From Planctomycetaceae bacterium UBA6894 (GTDB lineage: Bacteria; Planctomycetota; Planctomycetia; Gemmatales; Gemmataceae), in the NCBI GenBank assembly GCA_002451275.1, contig DKBS01000155.1:1189-14300 (forward strand): a stretch of 13,112 nt of DNA, in the 5' to 3' direction. A program made the position numbers and the translations under genes. Below the pieces are notes generated by a model. The model was not told the origin of the DNA. It made no database searches and saw only the letters and a list, made by a program, of their open reading frames with translations. Of the stretch, positions 1 through 7,123 are shown in pieces. The stretch's first letter is position 1. Every line of letters begins with the position of its first letter.

Positions 1-704
1 CCCAGCGTGAAGATGAGCAGGGCCACCATGTAGCGGACAAAGCCCGGGGAATAGTGCGAGGGCAATCCCGCCGCTTGCTGAACAGGCTCCACCACCGGTC
101 CCCGCGTGTCCGGCAAACGAAACAAAAGCAGTGCCACCACCAGCAGGCCCGGCAACAAAGTCACCAAAAACAGCAGCCGCAATTGCTCCGGCCAAAGGGC
201 CAAAAACAGCGCGGCTATCAGCGGGCCAACCGCGGCTCCCAGGTTGTCCATGCCCCGGTGGTAACCGAAGGCGCGGCCACGCAAGTCAGCCGGCGTGGTG
301 TCGGCGATCATCGCGTCCCGTGGCGGGGTGCGAATCCCCTTGCCCAACCGGTCGGTGATCCGGGCCCCGAACAGGTGCCAAGGGAGGGTGGCCAGGCCGA
401 TCAGGGGGCGAACCAACGCGGGAACCGAATAGCCCATCACAATGAACGCCTTGCGCGACCCACCCCGGTCAGCCACCCGTCACATCCAGATTTTCAGCAG
501 GCTGGCGGTCGCGTCCGCGCAGCCTTCAATCAGCCCGACATGAAACCGGTTGCCTCCCAGGGTTTGCAGCAGGAAATGCGGCAACAAGGCGTAAACCATT
601 TCGCTGGCCGAATCATTCAAAAGGCTGGCCCAGCCCAACACGCGCACCGCGACGGGTAGTTGACTCGCTGGCTCCTTCCGGGAATCGGTGTTGGTTTCCG
701 ACAA
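1..704 (-). pseudogene. MFS transporter, N-terminal part, interrupted by an in-frame TGA and cut by the window edge
   Basis: The reading frame starts at a TTG (702-704), the only start codon available after the upstream in-frame stop at 723-725, and is preceded by a weak GGGGTG ribosome site. It encodes 74 residues and stops at TGA (480-482). The same frame then stays open for 159 more codons to the left edge and continues the same protein. Before the stop it reads HVGLIEGCADATASLLK. After it come RVADRGGSRKAF, RPLIGLATLPWH, GKGIRTPPRDAMIADTTP and GRAFGYHRGMDNLGAAVGP. These are typical of a major facilitator subfamily usually annotated only as an MFS transporter (inner-membrane permease, substrate unknown). 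No residues appear to be missing: the TGA sits where the loop 2-3 motif normally has glycine, so one GGA-to-TGA change explains it. It is either a recent pseudogene or a sequence error; recoding is less likely. The C-terminal part lies outside the window. Confidence 0.8.
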
Positions 705-861
705 GGTGTCACCCCGGACTGCTCAAATGAAAAACCCGGCAGAAATAAACATTTTATCTGGAATTTGCCCATTCTTTCACTTTCTATCGCCCTTGCCCCC
801 CTTCAGGCCCCGTGGGATAATGGCAATCCCGCCTGAATTGCCTTCCCCAACGGGCATGCCC
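705..861. promoter_or_regulatory. Divergent intergenic region between the MFS gene and the PSCyt1/DUF1553 gene
   Basis: This 157-base region separates two divergently read genes, so it should hold promoters for both. The stretch around 735-785 is clearly more AT-rich than the flanking coding DNA and has several TA-rich hexamers, but I cannot pick a convincing -35/-10 pair on either strand. The plus-strand reading frame is open through the whole region, back to a GTG at 688, so part of it could be translated if a far-upstream start is used. That start would overlap the MFS gene and is unlikely. Confidence 0.4.
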
Positions 862-3800
862 ATGAACTGGATCGTCCTTCTGTTGCTGGTCACGCCGAAA
901 GCCGATCCTCCTCCGTTCGTGGCTGCGAATAAAAATCAACTGGCGTTGTATACCGCCAAGATCAAGCCGCTCCTTGCGGTTCGATGCCTGGCCTGCCACG
1001 GCGCCCTCGAGCAAAAGGGCGGTTTGCGGGTGGATACCGTCGCACACATGCTAAAGGGCGGTGATTCAGGCCCGGGACTGGTTCCAGGAAAGCCAAAGGA
1101 AAGCCCCATCCTGCTTCGCTCGGCGGGACATCCCGGTCAGCGCCGGATGCCACCCAAGGAGGAAGGCGAGGAGGTCGGCGCGGAGGACTTGGCCCGTCTG
1201 GAACAGTGGATTGCCTCGGGCGCCCCTGCGCCCCACAAAGAATCGGAAGATCCCGACCCTAGGGACCATTGGTCGTTTCGCAAACCGAAAAGAGCCGCCC
1301 CCGCCGTGCAGGGCGTCAACCCCATCGACACATGGATTGCCAAGGGCTGGCAGGAAAAGGGTTTGGCACCACGCCCGGAAGCGGACAAGCGCACCCTTCT
1401 GCGCCGTGTTTACCTCGACCTGATCGGCCTGCCCCCCACCTCGGAGCAAATCAATCGTTTTCTGGCGGATTCTTCCCCACATGCGTACGAACGCGAGGTC
1501 GAAACCCTGTTGAAAAGCCCGCTCCATGCCGAACGCTGGGCCCGGCACTTCATGGACATCTGGCGGTATAGCGACTGGTGGGGTTTGGGGGCCGAGGTAC
1601 GAAACAGCCAGAAGAATATCTGGCATTGGCGAGACTGGATCATTGAATCGCTGGAAAACGACCTGCCATACGATGAGATGATCCGCCAGATGCTGGCCGC
1701 TGATGAACTCTACCCAACCGACGCCTCCAGGCTTCGCGCCACAGGTTATTTGGCCCGCCAGTACTTCCTGTTCAACCGCACCAGTTGGATGGATGAGACC
1801 ATCGAGCACACCTCCAAGGCTTTCCTGGGGCTCACAACCAACTGCGCCAAATGCCACGACCACAAATACGATCCGATACGGGCGGATGATTACTACCGTC
1901 TCCGCGCGGTTTTCGAGCCCTACCAGGTGCGTTTCGATGCGCCAGCAGGTTCCCTCGATCCAACCCAAGGCTTTCCCCGGGCTTACGATTCCAACCTGGA
2001 AAAGCCCACCCACAAACACATCCGGGGCGATGAGGCCCGGCCGGAAACCCGCCGGAAAATGACCCCCGCGGCGCCGCCCTTCCTCGATTTCGCGAAACTG
2101 GAGGTGTCCGAGGTTCGGTTGCCTGCCGAGGCGTTCGCTCCGGAAATTCGGCCGGAGGTTCTCGACCTGTACCTGAAACAATCAGCCGCGGCGTTGACGG
2201 CAGCCAGGAGCGTGGAAAAAGATGCGTCCGAAGCGGTGCGCCTTGCTGAAAAGGCCCCACCCACTTCAGATTTGACGCCAGGCAAGGTGATTTTTGCCGA
2301 TCCCTTTGACCAGCTTGACCCATCCAGTTGGACAGTCACCGGGCCGGGCAAATGGAAGGCGGATTCAGGGAGTGTCAGCCAGACGGCGCTTGTCGATGCC
2401 CGAACCACCCTCCAATTCAATCGTCCGGTACCCGATGATTTTGAACTGAACCTGCGCCTGCGCATCACCGGCGGAGATCCCTGGCGTTCGGTCGGCGTTT
2501 CCTTTGACGCTGCGGACGGGCGCGAAAACAATGTCTATGTCAGCGCCAATGCGACAGAGCCCAAGCTTCAAATCGCGTTCGAGCGCAATGGCCAATACTC
2601 CTACCCAGAAAGTGCCAAACAGGCCAGGCCTGTGCCGCTGAACACGCCCCTGGACCTGACCATCCGGGTGCGGGCCAATTCAGTGGAAGCCACGATGGAT
2701 GGCAAATCCTGGGCGCATTTGACGGTGCCGGATCGCCAGAAAGGAAAGCTGCTGCTGACCGCTTTCACCGCAACCTGTGCCTTGGAAAACATCGAGATCC
2801 GGGAATTGCCCACGGGATACCAGTCACCCGGGGCCAAAAAACCGCCCACCCTTCCACAAGCCAAGGCCCGGCTTGCCTGGGCCCGGTCCGAAGTCGCGGT
2901 GCGCGAGGCGGAGCCTGCTGTCTTGAAGGGGCGCTATCAGGCCCGCAGGGAGCAGGTGTCGGGTTCTGAAACCGGGGCACGGCAGGCGGTTCAGTCTGCG
3001 GCCAAACTGGAGGCGGACCTCGCAGTGATCAAGGCCAAGGCGGCTGTGGCCAAAGCCCGGTACGAGTTGGAGATGGAGGGGCCCGGCAAAAAGCCCGCAG
3101 TCGATGCCGCCCTGAAAACGCTGGACGACGGGGAAAAGACTGCCAAAAATCCGGGGGTCAAATTCACCCGCTTGACCGCCTCGGTCAAGTCGGCCGAATC
3201 GAATGTTGAAACCGCTGAAAGCAAAGCCATGGCCTACCCGGCCACCAGTACCGGTCGCCGTGCCGCATTGGCCCGTTGGATCACCCATCCGGATAACCCC
3301 CTCACCGCCCGTGTGGTGGTCAACCATGTCTGGAATCGCCATTTCGGCCAGGCCCTGGTACCCACGCTGTTTGAATTCGGTCGCAAGGGATTGCCTCCCA
3401 CCCATCCTGAACTGCTCGATACCCTGGCGGTGGAATTGATGGAGCACGGGTACAGCCTGCGCCATTTGCACCGTATCGTGGTGACCTCGCTCGCCTACAA
3501 GCTCGACTCCTCCACCAGCCAGCCTGCCGAGCAACAAAAGGACCCCGAAAACAGGATGCTCTGGCGTTTCCCTTCCCACCGGATCGAGGCTCAGGTGGTG
3601 CGTGATAGCCTGCTGCACCTGTCGGGAACACTCGACCTCACGCGTGGCGGGCCGCCCGTCCCGGTGGCCGATGCGGCCAGCCGCCGCCGCAGCCTGTATT
3701 TCTTCCATTCCCACAACGAGCACCACCAGTTCTTGGAGCAGTTCGACGACGCGGGCGTCCTGGAGTGCTACCGCCGTGAGCGCAGCATTGTTCCCCAGCA

Positions 3801-4071
3801 GGCCCTGGCTCTCACCCACGCGGGCTTGAGCCTCGACGCGTCTGCCGCCATCGCCGGGCGCTTGAACCAACCCGGAATGGACGATGCGCGGTTTGTCGAT
3901 AATGCCCACCTGGTCTTGCTCGGGCGGCCCGCGGATGCCGAAGAAAAACGGCTGTGCGCCCAGGCGATTCAGGATCTTCGGGCCGGGAACAAGCAAGCCG
4001 GTCCCGAGAGGGCCCGCGCCCTGGTGGTGCTGGCTTTGCTCAATCACCACGACTTTTTGACGAGGCGCTGA
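862..4071 (+). CDS. PSCyt1-DUF1549-DUF1553 planctomycete cytochrome-like protein with an inserted lectin-like domain
   Basis: This large secreted protein (about 1069 residues) has a hydrophobic N-terminus (WIVLLLLV). A PSCyt1 domain follows, with heme-binding motif CLACH at residues 42-46 and a possible axial Met at 96 (RRMPP). DUF1549 spans about 153-351 (NPIDTWIA, LDLIGLPPT, ERWARHFMDIWRYSD) and ends with a second CxxCH, CAKCHDHKYDPI, at 328-332. After an Ala-rich helical stretch (about 433-468) comes a jelly-roll domain resembling LamG/DUF1080 (about 474-649). A second long Ala/Lys/Glu-rich, probably coiled-coil segment (about 655-795) leads into DUF1553 (from about 799: RRAALARWITHPDNPL, VVVNHVWNRHFG, FPSHRIEAQVVRDS, IVPQQALAL). 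The family is probably extracytoplasmic with a possible redox role; its substrate is unproven. The start is uncertain: ATGs at 820, 856 and 862 are in frame, none has a strong ribosome site, and 862 gives the best leader. The stop abuts the DUF1501 start, so the two genes form an operon. Confidence 0.9.
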   Translation: MNWIVLLLLVTPKADPPPFVAANKNQLALYTAKIKPLLAVRCLACHGALEQKGGLRVDTVAHMLKGGDSGPGLVPGKPKESPILLRSAGHPGQRRMPPKEEGEEVGAEDLARLEQWIASGAPAPHKESEDPDPRDHWSFRKPKRAAPAVQGVNPIDTWIAKGWQEKGLAPRPEADKRTLLRRVYLDLIGLPPTSEQINRFLADSSPHAYEREVETLLKSPLHAERWARHFMDIWRYSDWWGLGAEVRNSQKNIWHWRDWIIESLENDLPYDEMIRQMLAADELYPTDASRLRATGYLARQYFLFNRTSWMDETIEHTSKAFLGLTTNCAKCHDHKYDPIRADDYYRLRAVFEPYQVRFDAPAGSLDPTQGFPRAYDSNLEKPTHKHIRGDEARPETRRKMTPAAPPFLDFAKLEVSEVRLPAEAFAPEIRPEVLDLYLKQSAAALTAARSVEKDASEAVRLAEKAPPTSDLTPGKVIFADPFDQLDPSSWTVTGPGKWKADSGSVSQTALVDARTTLQFNRPVPDDFELNLRLRITGGDPWRSVGVSFDAADGRENNVYVSANATEPKLQIAFERNGQYSYPESAKQARPVPLNTPLDLTIRVRANSVEATMDGKSWAHLTVPDRQKGKLLLTAFTATCALENIEIRELPTGYQSPGAKKPPTLPQAKARLAWARSEVAVREAEPAVLKGRYQARREQVSGSETGARQAVQSAAKLEADLAVIKAKAAVAKARYELEMEGPGKKPAVDAALKTLDDGEKTAKNPGVKFTRLTASVKSAESNVETAESKAMAYPATSTGRRAALARWITHPDNPLTARVVVNHVWNRHFGQALVPTLFEFGRKGLPPTHPELLDTLAVELMEHGYSLRHLHRIVVTSLAYKLDSSTSQPAEQQKDPENRMLWRFPSHRIEAQVVRDSLLHLSGTLDLTRGGPPVPVADAASRRRSLYFFHSHNEHHQFLEQFDDAGVLECYRRERSIVPQQALALTHAGLSLDASAAIAGRLNQPGMDDARFVDNAHLVLLGRPADAEEKRLCAQAIQDLRAGNKQAGPERARALVVLALLNHHDFLTRR
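4062..4065 (+). promoter_or_regulatory. Shine-Dalgarno GAGG for the DUF1501 gene
   Basis: GAGG lies inside the last codons of the upstream gene, 6 bases before the GTG at 4072. It is 15 bases from the in-frame ATG at 4081, which is too far. This supports the GTG start and translational coupling of the two genes. Confidence 0.5.
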
Positions 4072-5523
4072 GTGAACCCGATGAACCTGTTCCACCACCG
4101 TCGCGCTTTCCTTGCCAATACCGCGGGTGGCTTTGGCTCGCTGGCCTTTTCCTCCCTGTTGGGGCGGGATGCTCGCGCCGATTCCGGAGCGGACTGGGCG
4201 CCGCCCGATGGCAGGCCCCACTTTGCCCCCAAGGCGGACAGTGTCATCTGGATTTTTCTCAACGGCGGCATGAGCCACCTGGAAACCTTCGACCCCAAGC
4301 CCGAACTCGACAAATACGCGGGCAAAACCATCGCCGAGTCTCCTTACCGGGGTGTCCAGGATCCGAAAAAACTGGCCCAGGCCCGTGTCACCGTCGTCAA
4401 CGATGCCAACGGCCAGCAGCGGGACAAGCTTTACCCCACCCAGGTGAAATTCAGGAAGCGCGGCAAAAGCGGGATCGAGGTGTCCGACTTTTTCCCCCAC
4501 ATTGGTGGCGTGGTGGATGATCTTGCCATTGTCCGCAGCATGTGGACCACCGATGACAATCACGGTGCGCAAACCCAGTTTCACTCGGGCCGCCACATGC
4601 TCGATGGTGAATTCCCCACATTGGGTGCCTGGGTCCATTACGGGCTGGGGCGTCTCAGCGACAACCTGCCCCAGTTCATCTCAATGGGGACCCGCGAATA
4701 CTGGAACAAGAAAGACGGCCATTATTTGGGGCCCCGGCACGATGCCGTCCCCATCCGGGTGGATCCTGCCAACCCGCTTGATTTCGGTAAACCGGAGCGG
4801 CCCCTCAGTGCCGCCGAGGAGCGGCTGGTGTTCGACCTCACCGCCCGGCTTGATCGCCATCGTTCCCAGGCGGAGCCTGCAGATTCCTCCCTCGCCGCCC
4901 GTTTGGCCAGCTATGAATTGGCCTACCGCATGCAGCGCGCGTTGCCCATCGCCCTCGATTTCGCTCAGGAAACCCAGGAAACCCAAAAGCTGTATGGCCT
5001 CGACCGCCCGGAGACCAAGACCTTTGGCATGCAGATGCTGGCAAGCCGCCGGCTCGTCGAGCGTGGGGTGCGTTTCATTCAGATCCAGCACGGCGGCGGG
5101 GGTGCCGGTGCTTGGGACGCCCATGGCGACCTGAAAGGCAACCACACCACCAACTGCAGGCAAATTGACCAACCCCTGGCAGGATTGGTCACCGACTTGA
5201 AGCGGCGCGGCATGCTCGAGCGCACGCTGGTTGTCTTGGCCACGGAATTCGGCCGCACCCCCGGCAGTCAGGGTGGCACAGGGCGGGATCACCACATCTT
5301 CGGTTTCACCGTGGTCATGGCCGGGGGAGGCCTAAAGGCTGGCGTGGTGCACGGCGCCACCGACCCCATCGGTTTTCATGCCGAGGAAAACAGGCACTAT
5401 GTTACCGACATCCACGCCACCATCCTCAGGCAGATGGGGCTCGACAGCCGCCGTCTCGAAATCCCCGCCCGCAAGCGTCTCGAAATCGACCACGGCAAGG
5501 CCATTGCGGAGATCATTGCCTGA
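4072..5523 (+). CDS. DUF1501 family protein, alkaline-phosphatase-like fold, Tat-type leader
   Basis: This 483-residue protein is the usual partner of PSCyt1/DUF1553 proteins. It has a twin-arginine-type leader (HHRRAFLAN, arginines 10-11), a hydrophobic stretch (GGFGSLAFSSLLG) and a likely cleavage site after ARA at 34-36, so it is probably exported folded. Diagnostic DUF1501 segments are WIFLNGGMSHLETFDPK, IVRSMWTTDDNHG, HSGRHML, WDAHGD (348-353), LVVLATEFGRTP (E at 392) and GRDHH (404-408). The Asp/His-rich motifs at 348-351, 392 and 406-408 correspond to metal-binding positions of the alkaline phosphatase/sulfatase superfamily. Family knowledge supports a metal-dependent hydrolase fold, but the activity is unknown. 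The GTG start follows the previous stop with no gap and has GAGG 6 bases upstream; ATG 4081 is an alternative. A strong hairpin lies downstream. Confidence 0.93.
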   Translation: MNPMNLFHHRRAFLANTAGGFGSLAFSSLLGRDARADSGADWAPPDGRPHFAPKADSVIWIFLNGGMSHLETFDPKPELDKYAGKTIAESPYRGVQDPKKLAQARVTVVNDANGQQRDKLYPTQVKFRKRGKSGIEVSDFFPHIGGVVDDLAIVRSMWTTDDNHGAQTQFHSGRHMLDGEFPTLGAWVHYGLGRLSDNLPQFISMGTREYWNKKDGHYLGPRHDAVPIRVDPANPLDFGKPERPLSAAEERLVFDLTARLDRHRSQAEPADSSLAARLASYELAYRMQRALPIALDFAQETQETQKLYGLDRPETKTFGMQMLASRRLVERGVRFIQIQHGGGGAGAWDAHGDLKGNHTTNCRQIDQPLAGLVTDLKRRGMLERTLVVLATEFGRTPGSQGGTGRDHHIFGFTVVMAGGGLKAGVVHGATDPIGFHAEENRHYVTDIHATILRQMGLDSRRLEIPARKRLEIDHGKAIAEIIA

Positions 5524-5526
5524 TTC

Positions 5527-5546
5527 GCCGGGCCCCAAGGCCCGGC
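5527..5546 (+). other. Short GC-rich hairpin just after the DUF1501 stop
   Basis: An 8-base-pair perfect stem (GCCGGGCC / GGCCCGGC) with a CCAA tetraloop starts 4 bases after the stop codon. No T-run follows, so it is not a canonical intrinsic terminator by itself. It may stabilise the 3' end of the transcript or add to the stronger hairpin about 30 bases further on. Confidence 0.45.
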
Positions 5547-5578
5547 AGTTGGCGAACCGGTCAACTCCCCAAAACAAA

Positions 5579-5608
5579 AAAGCCCCGGCCGTTTCCGGCC
5601 GGGGCTTT
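5579..5608. terminator. Bidirectional Rho-independent terminator between DUF1501 and ndk
   Basis: A 13-base-pair perfect stem runs from 5579-5591 to 5596-5608, with GC-rich core GCCCCGGCCG and a TTTC loop. On the plus strand the stem ends in TTT and is followed by GGTTTTC. On the minus strand the preceding A-run at 5571-5581 becomes a run of U after the stem. It lies between convergent genes, so it can end both the DUF1501 transcript and the ndk transcript. Confidence 0.85.
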
Positions 5609-5631
5609 GGTTTTCAGAAAGAATTGGTGCC

Positions 5632-6084
5632 TCAGGACCCTGTCACCCAGGGGCCGTCAACCGGGCCCCAGGAAACCAGTTCCTCAGGGCGGAACCACAG
5701 GGCGATTTCGTTCGCGGCATTCTCGGGGCTGTCCGAACCATGCACCAGGTTGTTCTGGATGCTGATCGCGTAGTCACCGCGAATGGTGCCGGGAGGTGCC
5801 TTGGTGCCATCGGTCGCTCCGACCAGGTTCCGCACCACGGTCACCGCTTCACGGCCTTCCAGGGCGATCGCCACGGTGGGGCTGGAGGTCAAAAAGCTCA
5901 GCAGGTCCTTGAAAAACGGCCGAGCAGCATGCACGGCGTAGTGCTTTTCTGCCAGGGCCTTGTCGGCATGAACCAGCTTCAGGCCTATCAGTTTCAGGCC
6001 TTTGCGCTCGAATCGGGTGATCAGGTCGCCCACCAGGCGACGATGCACTGCGTCGGGCTTCAACAAAACAAGGGTCCGTTCCAT
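5632..6084 (-). CDS. ndk: Nucleoside diphosphate kinase
   Basis: This enzyme transfers the gamma-phosphate of ATP to nucleoside diphosphates through a phospho-histidine intermediate, balancing the NTP and dNTP pools in the cytoplasm. The 150-residue protein covers the whole family. It has LLKPDAV (Lys9), KHYAVHAARPFF (Tyr49), APGTIRGDYA-type segment (Arg102) and NNLVHGSDSPENA, with the catalytic His at 115 and Asn112. The C-terminus WFRPEELVSW is normal. The ATG at 6082-6084 aligns with the family N-terminus. An AGAGG at 6095-6099 lies 10 bases from this ATG and 7 from a TTG one codon earlier (6087), so the start could shift by one residue. It is last in the minus-strand run, 83 bases after the DUF1080 gene, and may also have its own promoter in that gap. 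Confidence 0.97.
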   Translation of the reverse strand: MERTLVLLKPDAVHRRLVGDLITRFERKGLKLIGLKLVHADKALAEKHYAVHAARPFFKDLLSFLTSSPTVAIALEGREAVTVVRNLVGATDGTKAPPGTIRGDYAISIQNNLVHGSDSPENAANEIALWFRPEELVSWGPVDGPWVTGS

Positions 6085-6120
6085 CAATTCAAATCCTCTC
6101 AGGTAAAGGGCTAAGGTTCA

Positions 6121-6137
6121 TTAACCCACGTGGTTAA
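6121..6137. promoter_or_regulatory. Inverted repeat upstream of ndk, possible operator
   Basis: TTAACC - CACGT - GGTTAA is a perfect 6-base inverted repeat around a 5-base centre, and it contains an inner CCACGTGG palindrome (6126-6133). It lies 37-53 bases before the ndk ATG and about 30 bases after the DUF1080 stop. Position and symmetry fit a protein-binding site or a weak hairpin. No T-run follows, so it is not an obvious terminator. The function is inferred. Confidence 0.35.
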
Positions 6138-6167
6138 CTAGGGAAAAGGCCAAACTTGAGCCAAAGC

Positions 6168-7082
6168 TTATCGGCGGCGGAACCGGTCGCGCAGCCGGCC
6201 AAAAATTGGCTGGTTGAGGGGGATCACCCGCTCGCCGAGCACTTTCTTTTCGGTTGTCAGGGCTTCCTCATCCAGAATCACCTCCGGACCGGCATTCTCA
6301 CCCGGCAATTCCGCCCGGGGACCTTCCTTGGGGATGCCACGGTCATCCACGCCAACCGTGGTGGCGGGTTTCTTCACCACCCAAATGTTGCGGTATTGGA
6401 CAGGGTTGCCGTGGTCCTGCAGCAGGATCGGGCCACCTTCGGCTGGGTTACCTCCCAGGCCCGCTGTGGTGTTGTCCTTGGTGATCTTCTGCTGGTCATG
6501 AATGGTCACCCCGTTTTGCTTCACGGTTATGACGCCTTCCTTCACCTTCTTGCCGTTTTCAAAAACCGGCGGGGTGAAGTCGATATCGTATGCCTGCCAA
6601 ACGGTGGGCGCCTTGCAGGCGTTCACCAGGGGCTTGGCCACGCCGTAGATGCCGCCGCAATCGTTGTCCTTGCTGTCCAGCCCGTAGCTGTCCAGCACCT
6701 GCACCTCATACCGGCCCTGCACATACACACCGCTATTCCCACGCCCCTGGCCGCTGGCCTTGGGCATGAAGGGGACGCGGAATTCCACATGCAGATGGAT
6801 GGGGGAGGAAAACTTTTCCTTAGTGATGATGTCGCCACCCTTGCCAGCGGTCACCTCCAGGTAGCCTTCTTCGGTCACTTTCCAGCCGATGGGAGATTTC
6901 CCGTCGCGGTGCTGAAACGCGTCGGTTGCTTTGCCATCAAACAGCACCTGGGCCCCGGCCGGGGCGGGTGTGGACTTGTAATCCTGCGTGTCGGCGGGCT
7001 TCAAAATCTTCAAACCTTCCAGCGCCCCGTACGGGTTCTGTCCACCCACCATCAGCGCCAGGCCCAATGCGAAACTGAACAT
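6168..7082 (-). CDS. Secreted DUF1080 (3-keto-disaccharide hydrolase-like) protein
   Basis: This 304-residue protein has a hydrophobic leader (MFSFALGLALMVGG) and one DUF1080 domain at about 45-236. Typical pieces are VLFDGKATDAF, GWKVTEEGYLEV, HLHVEFRVPFMP, GNSGVYVQGRYEVQVLDS, CGGIYG, WQAYDIDF and VQYRNIWV. DUF1080 (PF06439) is a concanavalin/LamG-like jelly roll common in planctomycetes. Some members hydrolyse 3-keto-glycosides, others are only carbohydrate-binding-like, so this substrate is not known. A tail of about 65 residues follows: acidic and Pro/Gly-rich, then ending in a very basic RLRDRFRRR. The ATG at 7082 is chosen because GGAGGA lies 6 bases upstream; an in-frame TTG at 7112 is less likely. 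It lies 41 bases downstream of the S46 peptidase gene on the same strand and is probably co-transcribed. Confidence 0.9.
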   Translation of the reverse strand: MFSFALGLALMVGGQNPYGALEGLKILKPADTQDYKSTPAPAGAQVLFDGKATDAFQHRDGKSPIGWKVTEEGYLEVTAGKGGDIITKEKFSSPIHLHVEFRVPFMPKASGQGRGNSGVYVQGRYEVQVLDSYGLDSKDNDCGGIYGVAKPLVNACKAPTVWQAYDIDFTPPVFENGKKVKEGVITVKQNGVTIHDQQKITKDNTTAGLGGNPAEGGPILLQDHGNPVQYRNIWVVKKPATTVGVDDRGIPKEGPRAELPGENAGPEVILDEEALTTEKKVLGERVIPLNQPIFGRLRDRFRRR

Positions 7083-7088
7083 CCAAAA

Positions 7089-7094
7089 TCCTCC
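7089..7094 (-). promoter_or_regulatory. Strong Shine-Dalgarno GGAGGA for the DUF1080 gene
   Basis: GGAGGA (TCCTCC on the plus strand) is spaced 6 bases from the ATG at 7082. It is one of the best ribosome sites in the window and decides this start over the TTG at 7112. It sits in the 41-base gap after the S46 stop. Confidence 0.7.
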
Positions 7095-7123
7095 ACGGGA
7101 GAGAGTGTGCAATCCGGGTTAAA

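Noticed and set aside
480..482. TGA read as a sense codon (selenocysteine or code change)
   Set aside because: TGA is the normal stop for the DUF1553, DUF1501, OPT and purM genes here. The expected residue is Gly and no selenocysteine insertion hairpin was recognised, so a point mutation or error is simpler.
54..659. 201-residue plus-strand open frame rich in Gln, Arg and His
   Set aside because: It lies antisense to the MFS gene, has low-complexity composition typical of GC-rich shadow frames, and shows no recognisable domain.
1066..2181. 371-residue minus-strand open frame
   Set aside because: It is antisense to the DUF1549 part of the PSCyt1 gene, with shadow-type composition and no motif.
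2824..4638. 604-residue minus-strand open frame
   Set aside because: It covers the DUF1553/DUF1501 junction antisense to two well-supported genes. Its translation is Gly/Val/His-rich with no family motif.
4966..4989. Short tandem repeat encoding QETQETQ
   Set aside because: It is only two copies of a 9-base unit inside the DUF1501 coding region, ordinary for a helix, with no sign of wider repetition.
5971..6005. Near-tandem repeat encoding GLKLIGLKL in ndk
   Set aside because: NDK proteins normally have a similar GLKI-xALKM strand here, so the repeat follows from the protein family.
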